From: Anaerolineales bacterium
Lineage (GTDB): Bacteria > Chloroflexota > Anaerolineae > 4572-78 > J111
Length of the DNA stretch: 34,808 nt
Direction of reading: 5' to 3'
NCBI GenBank assembly: GCA_020634935.1
Contig: JACKAT010000057.1
Coordinates: 1-34,808 of the forward strand
The translations under genes and the position numbers were made by a program. Every line of letters starts with the position of its first letter. The first letter of the stretch is position 1. Below the pieces are notes generated by a model. The model was not told the origin of the DNA and did not search any database. It saw only the letters and a list, made by a program, of their open reading frames with translations. Of this stretch, positions 1 through 8,290 are shown piece after piece.

Positions 1-1
1 C

Positions 2-487
2 GAGGGCTATCGAGATAATCCGGCCTTTGATCATTATCCTGTGGTGGGGGTTAGTTGGGATCAGGCTATTACTTATTGCCAGTGGGTTGAGAAGCGCTTG
101 CCCACTGAAGCCGAATGGGAATTCGCCGCCGGCGGCGCAGACAACCGGATTTACCCCTGGGGCAATGAGTTTGCGCCGGCGTTGTCGGCCGCGGCGGCCA
201 ATGACTTACAGCCGGTCGACAGTTTCCCCCAAGGCGCCAGCCCGTTTGGGGTTTATCAACTGGCCGGCAACGCCGGTGAGTGGGTGCTGGACATTTATGA
301 TGAAGCCTTCTACCAAAACTCACCTGTTGAAAATCCGTTTAGCTCCGGCAGCGGCAATCAGCGTATCTACCGGGGCGGCACGTTTGGCAGCACCGACCCG
401 GGTTTTTACACCACCAGCCGCCGCTTTGTTGAAGATCGCTCGGCCAGTAAGATTTGGATTGGTTTTCGGTGTGCGCAGGATAAGTAA
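2..487 (+). CDS. FGE/SUMF1-like domain protein, C-terminal part (5' truncated by window)
   Basis: This frame is open from the window edge, so the true start lies outside. The visible 161 residues are the C-terminal part of a formylglycine-generating-enzyme (SUMF1/FGE-sulfatase) fold: VGVSWDQAITYCQWVEKRLP, TEAEWEFAA, IYPWGNEF, LAGNAGEWV, RIYRGGTFGS and the terminal GFRCA. Catalytic FGEs carry a cysteine pair in the stretch between the RGG motif and the final GFRCA. Here that stretch (TTSRRFVEDRSASKIWI) has no cysteine, so this is probably a non-catalytic relative of the kind often attached to kinases or surface proteins in these bacteria. It ends in TAA and the next gene is convergent. The function of the full protein cannot be judged from this fragment. 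Confidence 0.85.
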   Translation, partial: EGYRDNPAFDHYPVVGVSWDQAITYCQWVEKRLPTEAEWEFAAGGADNRIYPWGNEFAPALSAAAANDLQPVDSFPQGASPFGVYQLAGNAGEWVLDIYDEAFYQNSPVENPFSSGSGNQRIYRGGTFGSTDPGFYTTSRRFVEDRSASKIWIGFRCAQDK

Positions 488-513
488 GTAAATGGTCATT
501 AGAGATTGGGCTG

Positions 514-1584
514 TTACAACAAACCACGAATAAATCCAGCTACTTCATCCGCACTATTAGCAGACGGACGCTTGATTTTGGGAAAGGCCAGCAGGCGCGG
601 TAGCTGTGAAATCCAACTGCCATTGGCTAATTGAGCCTCGTCAAATTGGACGCACGGCATATTAGCCTCCACAAAGTCAACCAAAAACGGCGACTCTCGA
701 AAGGTGGATCGGGCAATGTAGCCGAACGGCGTCCCGGCTTGGTAAATCTCGGCCAGCGTACTGTAGCCTACTTTACCGATCAGCGCATCGGCGGCATTGA
801 CCAGATCGGGGTGATAGATGCCCAACGGCAGCGAAATCAACCGATCACGCGGTTCGAGCGGCTGGCTGCCGGCGACCACAAAGTAAATTGCTTCTTGCGG
901 ATCGATTTTCTCCAAAAATGAATAATCCCAAAACGTTCCGCCCATACTCAGCACGACCATTTTAGCCGTCTCCGGTACGCCCAACTGCGCTCGCACCTGG
1001 CCGATAGGCGCTCGCGTTATCCGGCTAATCGGTCCAACCGTTAAATCGACCGGCTGCCGGCGGCAGATGGGTTCGGTTTGGAGGTGATAATCGGCGCTGT
1101 CAAATAACGTTTGCAGATAAGCAGCGTGATCGGCAATTTCCGGCGCTTGGTCGACGTAGACCTCATAAATCCAATCCCAGGTAAAATTTTCGATCAGCAC
1201 CGAGGGGATACCCGCCGCTTTAGCCACAGCAATGCCCAACGGCGCGATGTCGCAGACCACCAGCCGGCAGTCTGTCTCGATGAGCTGGCCGGCCAGCCGG
1301 TCGATCAACTGCGGGGCGAAGGGCAGCAGGTTGTCCAGGGCCTCGACGGTTTGGTGGACGTCTTCAACCAGAGCATTTTTTTGAACCATACCGATGTCGG
1401 TTAATAGGTCGTGATACTCAAAATTGGTCACTCCGGATTCGGTGTAAAACCAGGCAGGCATCTTAGTAAAAATTTCAAAATGAAAGTGATCACACCGCCG
1501 CTGTAAAGCCGTCATTACGGCTGAGGCTCGAGCCGCGTGGCCGAAACCGTGCGGCGACACAAAATAAGCTATGTTGGTTGTCAT
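514..1584 (-). CDS. GT-B glycosyltransferase-like protein (MurG/UDP-glycosyltransferase type)
   Basis: This 356-residue protein begins with a Gly/His-rich loop, YFVSPHGFGHAARASAVM, like the first nucleotide-sugar or acceptor loop of GT-B glycosyltransferases and the N-terminal part of L-arabinokinase-like proteins. Near the C-terminus, LIGKVGYSTLAEIYQAGTPF is the typical donor-binding G-x-S/T-x-x-E-x-x-x-x-G-x-P motif. Sugar donor and acceptor cannot be read from the sequence. The ATG is preceded by GGAGAT about 10 bases upstream, inside the end of the upstream gene. It lies 6 bp behind the NAD(P)-binding protein on the same strand, so the two are probably one operon. There is no signal peptide, so it is likely cytoplasmic. 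Confidence 0.75.
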   Translation of the reverse strand: MTTNIAYFVSPHGFGHAARASAVMTALQRRCDHFHFEIFTKMPAWFYTESGVTNFEYHDLLTDIGMVQKNALVEDVHQTVEALDNLLPFAPQLIDRLAGQLIETDCRLVVCDIAPLGIAVAKAAGIPSVLIENFTWDWIYEVYVDQAPEIADHAAYLQTLFDSADYHLQTEPICRRQPVDLTVGPISRITRAPIGQVRAQLGVPETAKMVVLSMGGTFWDYSFLEKIDPQEAIYFVVAGSQPLEPRDRLISLPLGIYHPDLVNAADALIGKVGYSTLAEIYQAGTPFGYIARSTFRESPFLVDFVEANMPCVQFDEAQLANGSWISQLPRLLAFPKIKRPSANSADEVAGFIRGLL

Positions 1585-1590
1585 GGTCGA

Positions 1591-2406
1591 TTATATCTCC
1601 AACGCGGCTTGCCAATCGGGATAAGCCGGAACGGGCAGCAGATCGCGGCGCAACCGGTCGATCTGATACTGAGCCGGGGGCATACCGATGGGGGGGTCGA
1701 ACTGAGGAGCGGGCAGTTCGAGCCGTTGGCAAGCCTGGGTGTAAAATTCCTCGCGGGTGGGACAGGGGGGGACAACGGCCAAATAAACCGGCTCCGGCGA
1801 GAGGTGACGCAGCGCCTCAAAAATGGCCGTGGCCGCATCATCGTAATGAATGAGAGCCAGCGTTTTATCAGGCGGGCGCACTTTCATTGTCCGCCGCCGC
1901 CGTAGGGCCGACATCGGTCCGCGCGCTTGGCTGTAAAGCCCGCCACAGCGAATGACTATACCGGCCGAGCCGGCCCATTGTCGAAATACCTGCTCCGCCG
2001 CCGCGATACTATGCGAGCGGTTGTCGCTGCCAGAGGGTGTTTCTTCATTAATAATACCGTGCGCTTGAGGACCAAAATAACCGATAGTGCTAATCATAAC
2101 AACGCGCCACGGAGCAGCAATCCCTTGCGCCATCAGGTATTTAACGGCGTCGGCCTGAGTTTCATGGCCCGGCAGCGACAGCAGCAGCGCATCATCGGGT
2201 TGTAAATGATTAACCGGCGAACCGGTATGGGGCGTAATACCGGCGGCGATCAAATCGGGGTGGCGCTGCTCGGATTGGGTGAAGCCGGTAACCGGGCCCG
2301 CATACGTCCGCCACAAACGGGCAACTCGGCTGCCCAGTTCACCCGCACCCCAGACAATCAACCGCCGGGGGGCAATCTGTGGTTGGGATTCATCTTGAAG
2401 ACTCAA
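1591..2406 (-). CDS. NAD(P)-binding Rossmann-fold protein (atypical SDR / epimerase family)
   Basis: This 271-residue protein has an N-terminal nucleotide-binding motif, LIVWGAGELGSRVARLW (G-x-G-x-x-G, roughly residues 15-31), followed by alternating hydrophobic strands and helices as in YeeZ-like atypical short-chain dehydrogenases. No clear YxxxK catalytic pair is visible, so the activity is uncertain. The start is TTG. It is supported by AAGGA eight bases upstream, and there is no better in-frame ATG. It is co-directional with the downstream glycosyltransferase at a 6-bp spacing, which suggests a shared role such as making a modified sugar or glycolipid; that is inference only. Confidence 0.7.
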   Translation of the reverse strand: MSLQDESQPQIAPRRLIVWGAGELGSRVARLWRTYAGPVTGFTQSEQRHPDLIAAGITPHTGSPVNHLQPDDALLLSLPGHETQADAVKYLMAQGIAAPWRVVMISTIGYFGPQAHGIINEETPSGSDNRSHSIAAAEQVFRQWAGSAGIVIRCGGLYSQARGPMSALRRRRTMKVRPPDKTLALIHYDDAATAIFEALRHLSPEPVYLAVVPPCPTREEFYTQACQRLELPAPQFDPPIGMPPAQYQIDRLRRDLLPVPAYPDWQAALEI

Positions 2407-2489
2407 AAGCGCTATCCTTTTAATGACAATAAGTCAGGTGTATAATCGGGGCTCGCCGTACATTCACAGCAAATATCTATTTAGCAGAG

Positions 2490-2573
2490 CAGGTGACTGG
2501 CACTTTGTCTGCAATTGAGAATGCTGAATATAATACGACGGCACCATTACGGCCATTAAGTGCCAGTCACCTG
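2490..2573. repeat. 84-bp palindromic element with 16-bp perfect inverted arms
   Basis: The arm CAGGTGACTGGCACTT (2490-2505) is exactly complementary to AAGTGCCAGTCACCTG (2558-2573), with a 52-bp loop. The inner 14 bases differ from the arms of the larger repeats near 10.6, 15.6 and 18.7 kb at two positions, with matching changes in both arms. It sits between the divergent NAD(P)-binding and cupin genes and has no coding capacity. It may be a small non-autonomous mobile element or an RNA hairpin. Confidence 0.75.
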
Positions 2574-2627
2574 AACAGTGACCACGGCAACACACAAACG
2601 CTATGTATCTTAGATAAGGACTAGACA

Positions 2628-2951
2628 ATGTCAAAAAATATCGCCCACTATCGAGAACACGCGGGCCGGCGCGAGGATAAATTCTATAAAACCACCCTGT
2701 TTCAGGCCGAGCATTTGATGATTGGCCTCAACTGTTTGGAACCCGGCCAGGTACAGAAAGTGCATGACCATGCCGATCAGGATAAGTTTTACTATGTCAT
2801 TGAAGGGGAAGGGCAGTTCACTGTGGGAGACGAGGTGACCGAGGTCGGTCCGGGGCACGTGGTCTGGGCCGAGGCCGGAATACCGCACGGCGTCGAAAAT
2901 CGCGGCGAGATTCGACTGGTCATTTTAATGGGCATCGCGCCATCGCCATAA
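2628..2951 (+). CDS. Small single-domain cupin protein
   Basis: This 107-residue protein consists of one conserved beta-barrel. Motif 1 is PGQVQKVHDHADQDKFYYVI (H46 and H48 as metal ligands) and motif 2 is AEAGIPHGVEN (H87). The position that usually holds the third ligand, Glu, in motif 1 appears to be Lys53, with Asp50 and Asp52 close by, so metal binding may be altered. Substrate is unknown; such proteins are dioxygenases, isomerases or small-molecule binders. The ATG is well supported by AAGGA seven bases upstream. It stands alone on the plus strand and converges on the mannitol-dehydrogenase-family gene with a 9-bp gap. Confidence 0.85.
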   Translation: MSKNIAHYREHAGRREDKFYKTTLFQAEHLMIGLNCLEPGQVQKVHDHADQDKFYYVIEGEGQFTVGDEVTEVGPGHVVWAEAGIPHGVENRGEIRLVILMGIAPSP

Positions 2952-2960
2952 ACCCCCGCC

Positions 2961-4238
2961 TTAAAACCACTTCTGAGTCTTTAACTTCGCCACGCCATCT
3001 TCGACTAAGGCCAATACGGTTGTGGCCTCATCATTGTCGAGTTTATGGGCTGTCCATAACGGTAATAAAATTTCGGCGATAGGAAGGTTCTGTTTCAACA
3101 CCAACGGCTCTACGACAGCCAGCGCTGCGGCCGCGCCAATGGCGTAACGGTGGGGCGTTATGCCTTGCGACAAGGCCAGCCGCATCGTGCCGATGAGCCG
3201 ATCATCCCAACCGAGTTTGCGCCGAGGGTCGCGACCCACCCGCTCGACGGTATCGCGCAGGTAGGGATTCATCATCCGGTGCAGCAAATCATCGACATAG
3301 AGACGATAGCCTGCCGGGGTAAAGAGGGGATCGTAACCGCCATACTTGCGAATGAGCGCTTGACCCGACTCCTCCAGAAAGGCCGCGCGTAAAAAAGGTA
3401 TCGCTCCTGGAACAGCGTTTAGCTGTGACAATCGCTCAATACCGCTGGTTTTACCCAAGTAAGCGGCCAGAGCGTGGGTGGCATTGTGGCCGTACAGTTT
3501 GGCCTCTTCAAAGGGTCGCAGATTATCTTTTTCTTCAAAAACAGCTATTCCTCGCCGAAAAAAGGGTTGAGAGGCATTAAAATCAACTTTTGTAATCAGA
3601 ATCTGATTAAACTCCTCCACTAGGAAGGCGCGTGGCTCACCTGGGGTTATAGGCGTCAACCGCTGCTCTTCCATTTCCACCCCATCGGTGATGACGCCGC
3701 TCATTTTGCCGATGACGGTGTTAAGAAACCGCACCTGAGATCGCACGGCTTCTTGTTCACTCGGCGGAATAGCGTCCATTACGGCCGCTTCCAAAATTTG
3801 GGCGGCGCGATGATGATTTTCAGCGGCATACACTACGCAGCGAGGCCCGTTAACCGCCGCTTTTCGACGCAGTCCCTCAGCTAATACCCGATGCAAACTA
3901 TGTGGCCTGTCGGTGGTGTAGAAGGTTACGCTGGGAATAGCCGTACCGATTTCTTCAGCCTCGGCAATTGCTTCAATGAAAAGCTCTCGGTCGGTATCGA
4001 CTGCCGGATTTTCGATCTCCACGGGGCCAATTGTAGCGACGGAGACTCGATCCGGCTGGGCGATGTTAATAGCATAGTGCTGGTTGGCTCGATGGAGGTT
4101 CTCAACCACATCCGGTACAATCTCGGCGACAGCCAGCCGCCGAAATGCACCGGACTGGTAAGCCTCATATAAAAACAAGCCGGCCTGGATAGCGCCAAAT
4201 CCAAAACCAACGTAGGTTCGTGTTCCGTTAAGCGCCAT
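2961..4238 (-). CDS. Mannitol dehydrogenase family protein (polyol or mannitol-1-phosphate dehydrogenase-like)
   Basis: This 425-residue protein has an N-terminal Rossmann motif, YVGFGFGAIQAGLFL, then the family region around VIGKMSG. The catalytic K-x4-N-x2-H signature is intact: K247, N252 and H255 in AKLYGHNATHA. The family oxidises sugar alcohols or their phosphates (mannitol, fructuronate, altronate) with NAD(P). The substrate cannot be assigned here. It follows malQ on the same strand after 33 bp, so an operon for carbohydrate use is likely. The Shine-Dalgarno sequence is weak (AAGGA about 13 bases upstream of ATG), which may mean translation depends partly on malQ. Confidence 0.8.
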   Translation of the reverse strand: MALNGTRTYVGFGFGAIQAGLFLYEAYQSGAFRRLAVAEIVPDVVENLHRANQHYAINIAQPDRVSVATIGPVEIENPAVDTDRELFIEAIAEAEEIGTAIPSVTFYTTDRPHSLHRVLAEGLRRKAAVNGPRCVVYAAENHHRAAQILEAAVMDAIPPSEQEAVRSQVRFLNTVIGKMSGVITDGVEMEEQRLTPITPGEPRAFLVEEFNQILITKVDFNASQPFFRRGIAVFEEKDNLRPFEEAKLYGHNATHALAAYLGKTSGIERLSQLNAVPGAIPFLRAAFLEESGQALIRKYGGYDPLFTPAGYRLYVDDLLHRMMNPYLRDTVERVGRDPRRKLGWDDRLIGTMRLALSQGITPHRYAIGAAAALAVVEPLVLKQNLPIAEILLPLWTAHKLDNDEATTVLALVEDGVAKLKTQKWF

Positions 4239-4271
4239 AAGTAAAATGAATCCTTAATAAGTAGAGTGGCT

Positions 4272-5825
4272 CTAGTAAGGCATCCGACCAAATCGGCGGG
4301 CGCTTTCTCGTAAAACGCCTTCGGTCCAATCGTTAATAGCCTCGGTTCGATAACGCCATTGCCAGTTGCCGTAAGTGCTGCCGGGAGTATTCATCCGGGC
4401 GTCGCTGTCCAGTCGCAGGAGGTCCTGCATGGGAATAACCGCCCAATTACAAACCGATGACCAAGCCAGTTGATTCATCACCCAAACCACATCTTCATCC
4501 CAAATGTGGGATTTCTCCCTCATAAAGTAGTCATTTACGGCGACTTTGTCCCACTCAGGTAACTTTTTATACCATCCGAGTGTTGTATCGTTATCTTGCG
4601 TCCCCGTGTAGACAATGGCATTATGTCGGTGATTGTGAGGCAGGAAGGGGTTGGTGGCGTCGAGTCCACCGCCCAGGCTGACAAAGGCAAATTGCAACAC
4701 TACCATTCCGGCAAAGTTAAAATGATCTCGTAATTGTCTAACTTCGTTCGGAATGATGCCTAAATCTTCAATAATAATCGGTAAATCGCCTAATTCTCGC
4801 TGAACGGTTTCAAAAAATTCATAACCGGGTGCTTTTACCCATTTACCACGAACGGCTGTGTCCGCGCGGGCCGGGATTTCCCAATAGGATTCAAAGCCTC
4901 TAAAGTGATCAACACGCACCACATTAACCAATGAAAGTATTGCTTTTAGACGATTTATCCACCACTCAAAGTCATTATTGCGCATATTATGCCAGTCATA
5001 CAAGGGATTACCCCATCTTTGACCAGTTTTGCTAAAGAAGTCGGGTGGAATGCCGGCTACGACTTTGGGACGGCCTTGGTCATCCAACAAGAATAAATGG
5101 CGATCAGCCCAAACATCCGCGCTGTCCTCTGCTACAAATATAGGAATGTCCCCGATGATTTGAATACCGAGTTCGTTGGCATAGCGGCGTAGATTGGCCC
5201 ACTGCTGATAAAAATAAAATTGAATCACTTTCTTAACAGCGATAGCTTGGCTATGTTCTTTAGCCCATTGCTGCAGCGCCTGATCGTGACGTAAACGCAG
5301 GTCTCGGGGCCAGTAGCGGTTCCACGTACCATCAACTTTATCCCGTATCGCCTGCTGATTGAAATGTTCTTTTATGGTCATAAATGTGGCAAATTTATCC
5401 AGCCAGTGGGATTGATCAACGCAATAAGTCTCGAATTCAGCTTTACGGTGAGTATTCGCGTTAACCAAAAAATTGCGGGCGGCTTTATCGAGCAACGGCA
5501 TCTTCCAGGCAATCACCCGCCTATACTCGATGAAATCGGGGTCAAAGGTCGGAACATCAGCCAGATCGGCTGCCTCTAAATCGCCGTCCGCTACCAGTTT
5601 GTTGAGACTAATCAGCAGCGGATTTCCGGCAAACGAAGATAGCGAGGCGTAAGGGGAGTCGCCCACTCCGGTTGGCCCCAGCGGCAAAATCTGCCATAAT
5701 GACTGTTTCCCTGCGGCCAAAAAATCCACAAACCGATAAGCCTCAGGTCCCAAATCGCCAATACCATGAGGGCCGGGAAACGAGGTCGGGTGCAGCAAAA
5801 TCCCACTGGCGCGTCTTAATTCCAT
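4272..5825 (-). CDS. malQ: 4-alpha-glucanotransferase (amylomaltase, GH77)
   Basis: MalQ transfers alpha-1,4-glucan segments between maltodextrins or to glucose in glycogen and starch metabolism in the cytoplasm. The protein begins RRASGILLHPTSFPGPHGIG, followed by the family motifs LPLGPTGVGDSPYAS, GDIPIFVAEDSADVW and NPLYDW. The catalytic set is visible: nucleophile D306 (VRVDHFRGFESYW), acid/base E353 (IIEDLGII) and D411 in YTGTQDND. That last motif usually reads GTHD, so Gln replaces the common His. An in-frame extension to 5948 exists. I chose the ATG at 5825 because AAAGGAG lies 8 bases upstream and homologues start here, giving 517 residues, normal for bacterial MalQ. It leads into the dehydrogenase gene 33 bp downstream. 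Confidence 0.93.
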   Translation of the reverse strand: MELRRASGILLHPTSFPGPHGIGDLGPEAYRFVDFLAAGKQSLWQILPLGPTGVGDSPYASLSSFAGNPLLISLNKLVADGDLEAADLADVPTFDPDFIEYRRVIAWKMPLLDKAARNFLVNANTHRKAEFETYCVDQSHWLDKFATFMTIKEHFNQQAIRDKVDGTWNRYWPRDLRLRHDQALQQWAKEHSQAIAVKKVIQFYFYQQWANLRRYANELGIQIIGDIPIFVAEDSADVWADRHLFLLDDQGRPKVVAGIPPDFFSKTGQRWGNPLYDWHNMRNNDFEWWINRLKAILSLVNVVRVDHFRGFESYWEIPARADTAVRGKWVKAPGYEFFETVQRELGDLPIIIEDLGIIPNEVRQLRDHFNFAGMVVLQFAFVSLGGGLDATNPFLPHNHRHNAIVYTGTQDNDTTLGWYKKLPEWDKVAVNDYFMREKSHIWDEDVVWVMNQLAWSSVCNWAVIPMQDLLRLDSDARMNTPGSTYGNWQWRYRTEAINDWTEGVLRESARRFGRMPY

Positions 5826-6142
5826 AACCGTTTCTCCTTTGAAAAATAGGTTCCGTAAGATGAATCGCTGAATCCACTGAGAAAAATGAAGGCGCTGAAT
5901 GGTTATCTTGTGGCATAAGTCGCCCGATTTAGGCCCGGTCAAGGGCATTTCGATTGAAAATCAGCGCTTTCAGTGTCTGCAGCGGCCTCAGCGATTCAAG
6001 GGATCAGTTTGCCCCAGACGTGAAACGCATCCTCCGACAAGGTGCATCTCTCTCATGGTTGAATTATAATTTTTTCTCAGGAATGGTTAAATTCAGCAGG
6101 CTCGGATTAACCCAAAAACGTAGGCTTTGGGGAAGCGAGCGT
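5826..6142. other. Intergenic region upstream of malQ, no gene supported
   Basis: These 317 bp separate malQ from cobS; both are read on the minus strand. The region holds the malQ Shine-Dalgarno (5834-5840) and an 11-bp inverted repeat, TGAATCGCTGA (5861-5871) with TCAGCGATTCA (5988-5998), 116 bp apart. It might mark an operator pair or be chance. The small open frames here have no recognisable protein features. Confidence 0.4.
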
Positions 6143-6913
6143 TTAGCCAGTGAGACTTGTCGCTATCGCGATTGTAATTAGTAGGGCGATCTCCACAACT
6201 TCGCAAATCGCGCCGTAGATGTCGCCGGTCAGGCCGCCAATGCGAGCTACGGCCAGTCGAGCCACCAGCGTGGTCGCCAACCAGGTGACGGCCAGTAGCA
6301 CCAAACCGGTCCAACTCCACAACAGCAACGCCGTTAACACCGCCACCCCTGAGGCGGTGACGACCTGCGGCCAGCCCAACCCTTGCCCAAAAAAGACGCT
6401 TAACCCCTCTTTTCGCGCCAGCGGGTAACGAGCCATACTCCAGGTCATAGCCCAACGAGCCAACGTGGGCGCTGTCAGCAAAGTTGCCCAACGCCGCAAG
6501 TCAGGCACGGCGGTTAGGGCATTGAATTTGATGAGCAGCAGCAGTACAACGCCAACCACAGCGAAGGCGCCCACCCGACTATCCTTCATAATCTCCAGCC
6601 GTCGCGCCCGATCGCGAGGCGGCAATAGCCCGTCACAGGCATCCATAAATCCGTCGAGATGGAGCATGCCGGTCAAACTCACCCAAACGGCCAGCAATAG
6701 CGCCATCGCCAAACCATCCGATAGCCACCACCCGAATACCAGATCAACGCTGCTCAAAATCACACCTATTATCAGGCCAACCAGCGGATAGAAAGCCGTT
6801 GATTTGCCGGACAGACGCTCGTAATCTTCGGGCAGAAAAGGAAGCGGAATCGCTGTTAGCAGCCGCCAGGCTGAGGCAAAATCAATTGAGAGATGATGGA
6901 GAAAGTCTTTCAA
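6143..6913 (-). CDS. cobS: Adenosylcobinamide-GDP ribazoletransferase (cobalamin synthase)
   Basis: CobS joins adenosylcobinamide-GDP to alpha-ribazole(-phosphate), the last assembly step of cobalamin, at the cytoplasmic membrane. The signatures are clear: TAIPLPF near the N-terminus, GMLHLDGFMDACDGLL (acidic Mg-binding stretch), and RLEIMKDSRVGAFAV, with several hydrophobic membrane segments around them. The frame continues upstream to a GTG at 6970 without a ribosome site. I chose the TTG at 6913, preceded by AGGA at five bases, because it gives 256 residues and places the N-terminus where family members begin. No other cobalamin gene is in the window, so it is probably used for salvage or belongs to a scattered pathway. 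Confidence 0.88.
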   Translation of the reverse strand: MKDFLHHLSIDFASAWRLLTAIPLPFLPEDYERLSGKSTAFYPLVGLIIGVILSSVDLVFGWWLSDGLAMALLLAVWVSLTGMLHLDGFMDACDGLLPPRDRARRLEIMKDSRVGAFAVVGVVLLLLIKFNALTAVPDLRRWATLLTAPTLARWAMTWSMARYPLARKEGLSVFFGQGLGWPQVVTASGVAVLTALLLWSWTGLVLLAVTWLATTLVARLAVARIGGLTGDIYGAICEVVEIALLITIAIATSLTG

Positions 6914-6997
6914 TGTTGTCCTACTTGTGAGAATGGAGAGGTTTAACCGAAAGCTATGGCATAAAGACACATCGCATAAAAATTCTTGATCGTATTT

Positions 6998-8290
6998 CTA
7001 ATGATGTTGTAAATCAAGAATCCAATCCACCCAAGATAATACTGTAGATGCTCTTCGTTGAAAAGTGCTTTCAGCTTCAACTCTGTATAAATTTGAGGCT
7101 TTCATTATCGCTACAACCTTAGATTTCGGAGGCGCTGAGGCTAACTCTAAATAAAGCTTCAACGTTTGATTGAAAGCTCGGTGCTCAAGAATTGCCTTGA
7201 CGAACTTAAGTTGTCGAGCCTTATGATTCAAGTTAAAGAGGCTGTTACCTTTGTCTGTCAAGAAATAATATATTGAACCATTTTCCCTCTTTTTATCAAT
7301 TAATCCTAAATAGCGCCCGGCATCTGTATAATAATTTGTCTGTCTCACATCAAAATCATATTGATAGGTAATTTCTTCTCTGGTTAATTCAGTTTTTTCA
7401 TATAAAATTTCGCATAAATTTATCACACGCTTGAATGAGTCAGCTTGAGGAAATGAAACTGTTGGCTCATCAACTATTTCCGTTAAATTCACGACTTGTA
7501 ACAGATCCTTAAGGTCAATATCATCCGGCTTAAAACTATAATTTCGATGTTTTACTAAAATAAGCGAATTGTAATTATTTGGACTGGTAAATTTATACTC
7601 GTATAAACTAAAAACACCATTTGTATAAATTAAAAGTATTGGCTTTATGCCTTTTGCAATCTTACTTGACCACAATCTAAATGGGTAGTAAATCTGGCGT
7701 ATCAAAAAGTCATTCGATATTGAGTTTTTGGCCTCAATAAGGGTTAGAAATTTAAGACCTTCATATCCACCGTCAATCTCAATTTGAGAATTCTCCACAT
7801 TAACCTCAACTAATCTGTTAGATTTCGTATTTTTAATGTTGAAACTAAAAGTTGTAGAACTCATCCTACCATTTACTGTTGGCAATAACGCTTCGTCTTC
7901 AACAAAATCAGCCAATATTCCTGAAATATGAGCGCTGTTTAATGCCGTCGCCTCACTGGTAATGTTGTCGGGACTAATGCTTTGTAAGTGATCAGGAAAG
8001 CTCACTTTAATAATCTCGCCCCCGGAAATCAGATCTTGATACGCATCAAAATGAGAAATTACATAATTCCCTCTTGTCACTGGCAAAATGGACAGATTAT
8101 TTTCTCTAAAGAGCATTGGCAAGTTACTTCTGTGATCAAATTTCGTCATTAATCGAGCTTCCCTAAACTGATTGATTTGCTCAGAAGTAATCTTGAATGA
8201 CCCATCTCTTTCGATACAACTTAGGATATCATATTTCCTAAACAACGCCTCCCAAGCTTGATCGTTTTTGGTTTCGGATGTGTTACTCAT
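6998..8290 (-). CDS. Putative type II restriction endonuclease (PD-(D/E)XK)
   Basis: This 430-residue protein has a conserved-looking N-terminal domain (SFKITSEQINQFREARLMTK, then LSILPVTRGNYVISHFDAY) and a nuclease core: EIDGGYEG followed by LIEAKN, giving D173, E186 and K188 in the D-x12-E-x-K spacing of PD-(D/E)XK enzymes. The C-terminal third looks like a winged-helix-type DNA-contact region. Its start overlaps the end of the D12 adenine methyltransferase by 8 bp, so the methyltransferase is made first and translation is probably coupled. The gene is strikingly AT-rich compared with its flanks, a sign of transfer. The recognition site is unknown; GATC or a related site is possible from the methyltransferase class only. 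Confidence 0.8.
   Translation of the reverse strand: MSNTSETKNDQAWEALFRKYDILSCIERDGSFKITSEQINQFREARLMTKFDHRSNLPMLFRENNLSILPVTRGNYVISHFDAYQDLISGGEIIKVSFPDHLQSISPDNITSEATALNSAHISGILADFVEDEALLPTVNGRMSSTTFSFNIKNTKSNRLVEVNVENSQIEIDGGYEGLKFLTLIEAKNSISNDFLIRQIYYPFRLWSSKIAKGIKPILLIYTNGVFSLYEYKFTSPNNYNSLILVKHRNYSFKPDDIDLKDLLQVVNLTEIVDEPTVSFPQADSFKRVINLCEILYEKTELTREEITYQYDFDVRQTNYYTDAGRYLGLIDKKRENGSIYYFLTDKGNSLFNLNHKARQLKFVKAILEHRAFNQTLKLYLELASAPPKSKVVAIMKASNLYRVEAESTFQRRASTVLSWVDWILDLQHH

Noticed and set aside
5826..5948. N-terminal extension of malQ by 41 residues
   Set aside because: AAAGGAG and the homologous MELRRASG start both favour 5825; the extension shows no family similarity.
8283..8290. 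Frameshift between methyltransferase and endonuclease (a single fused gene)
   Set aside because: Both proteins are complete in their families' usual lengths, and the 8-bp overlap is a normal coupling arrangement.
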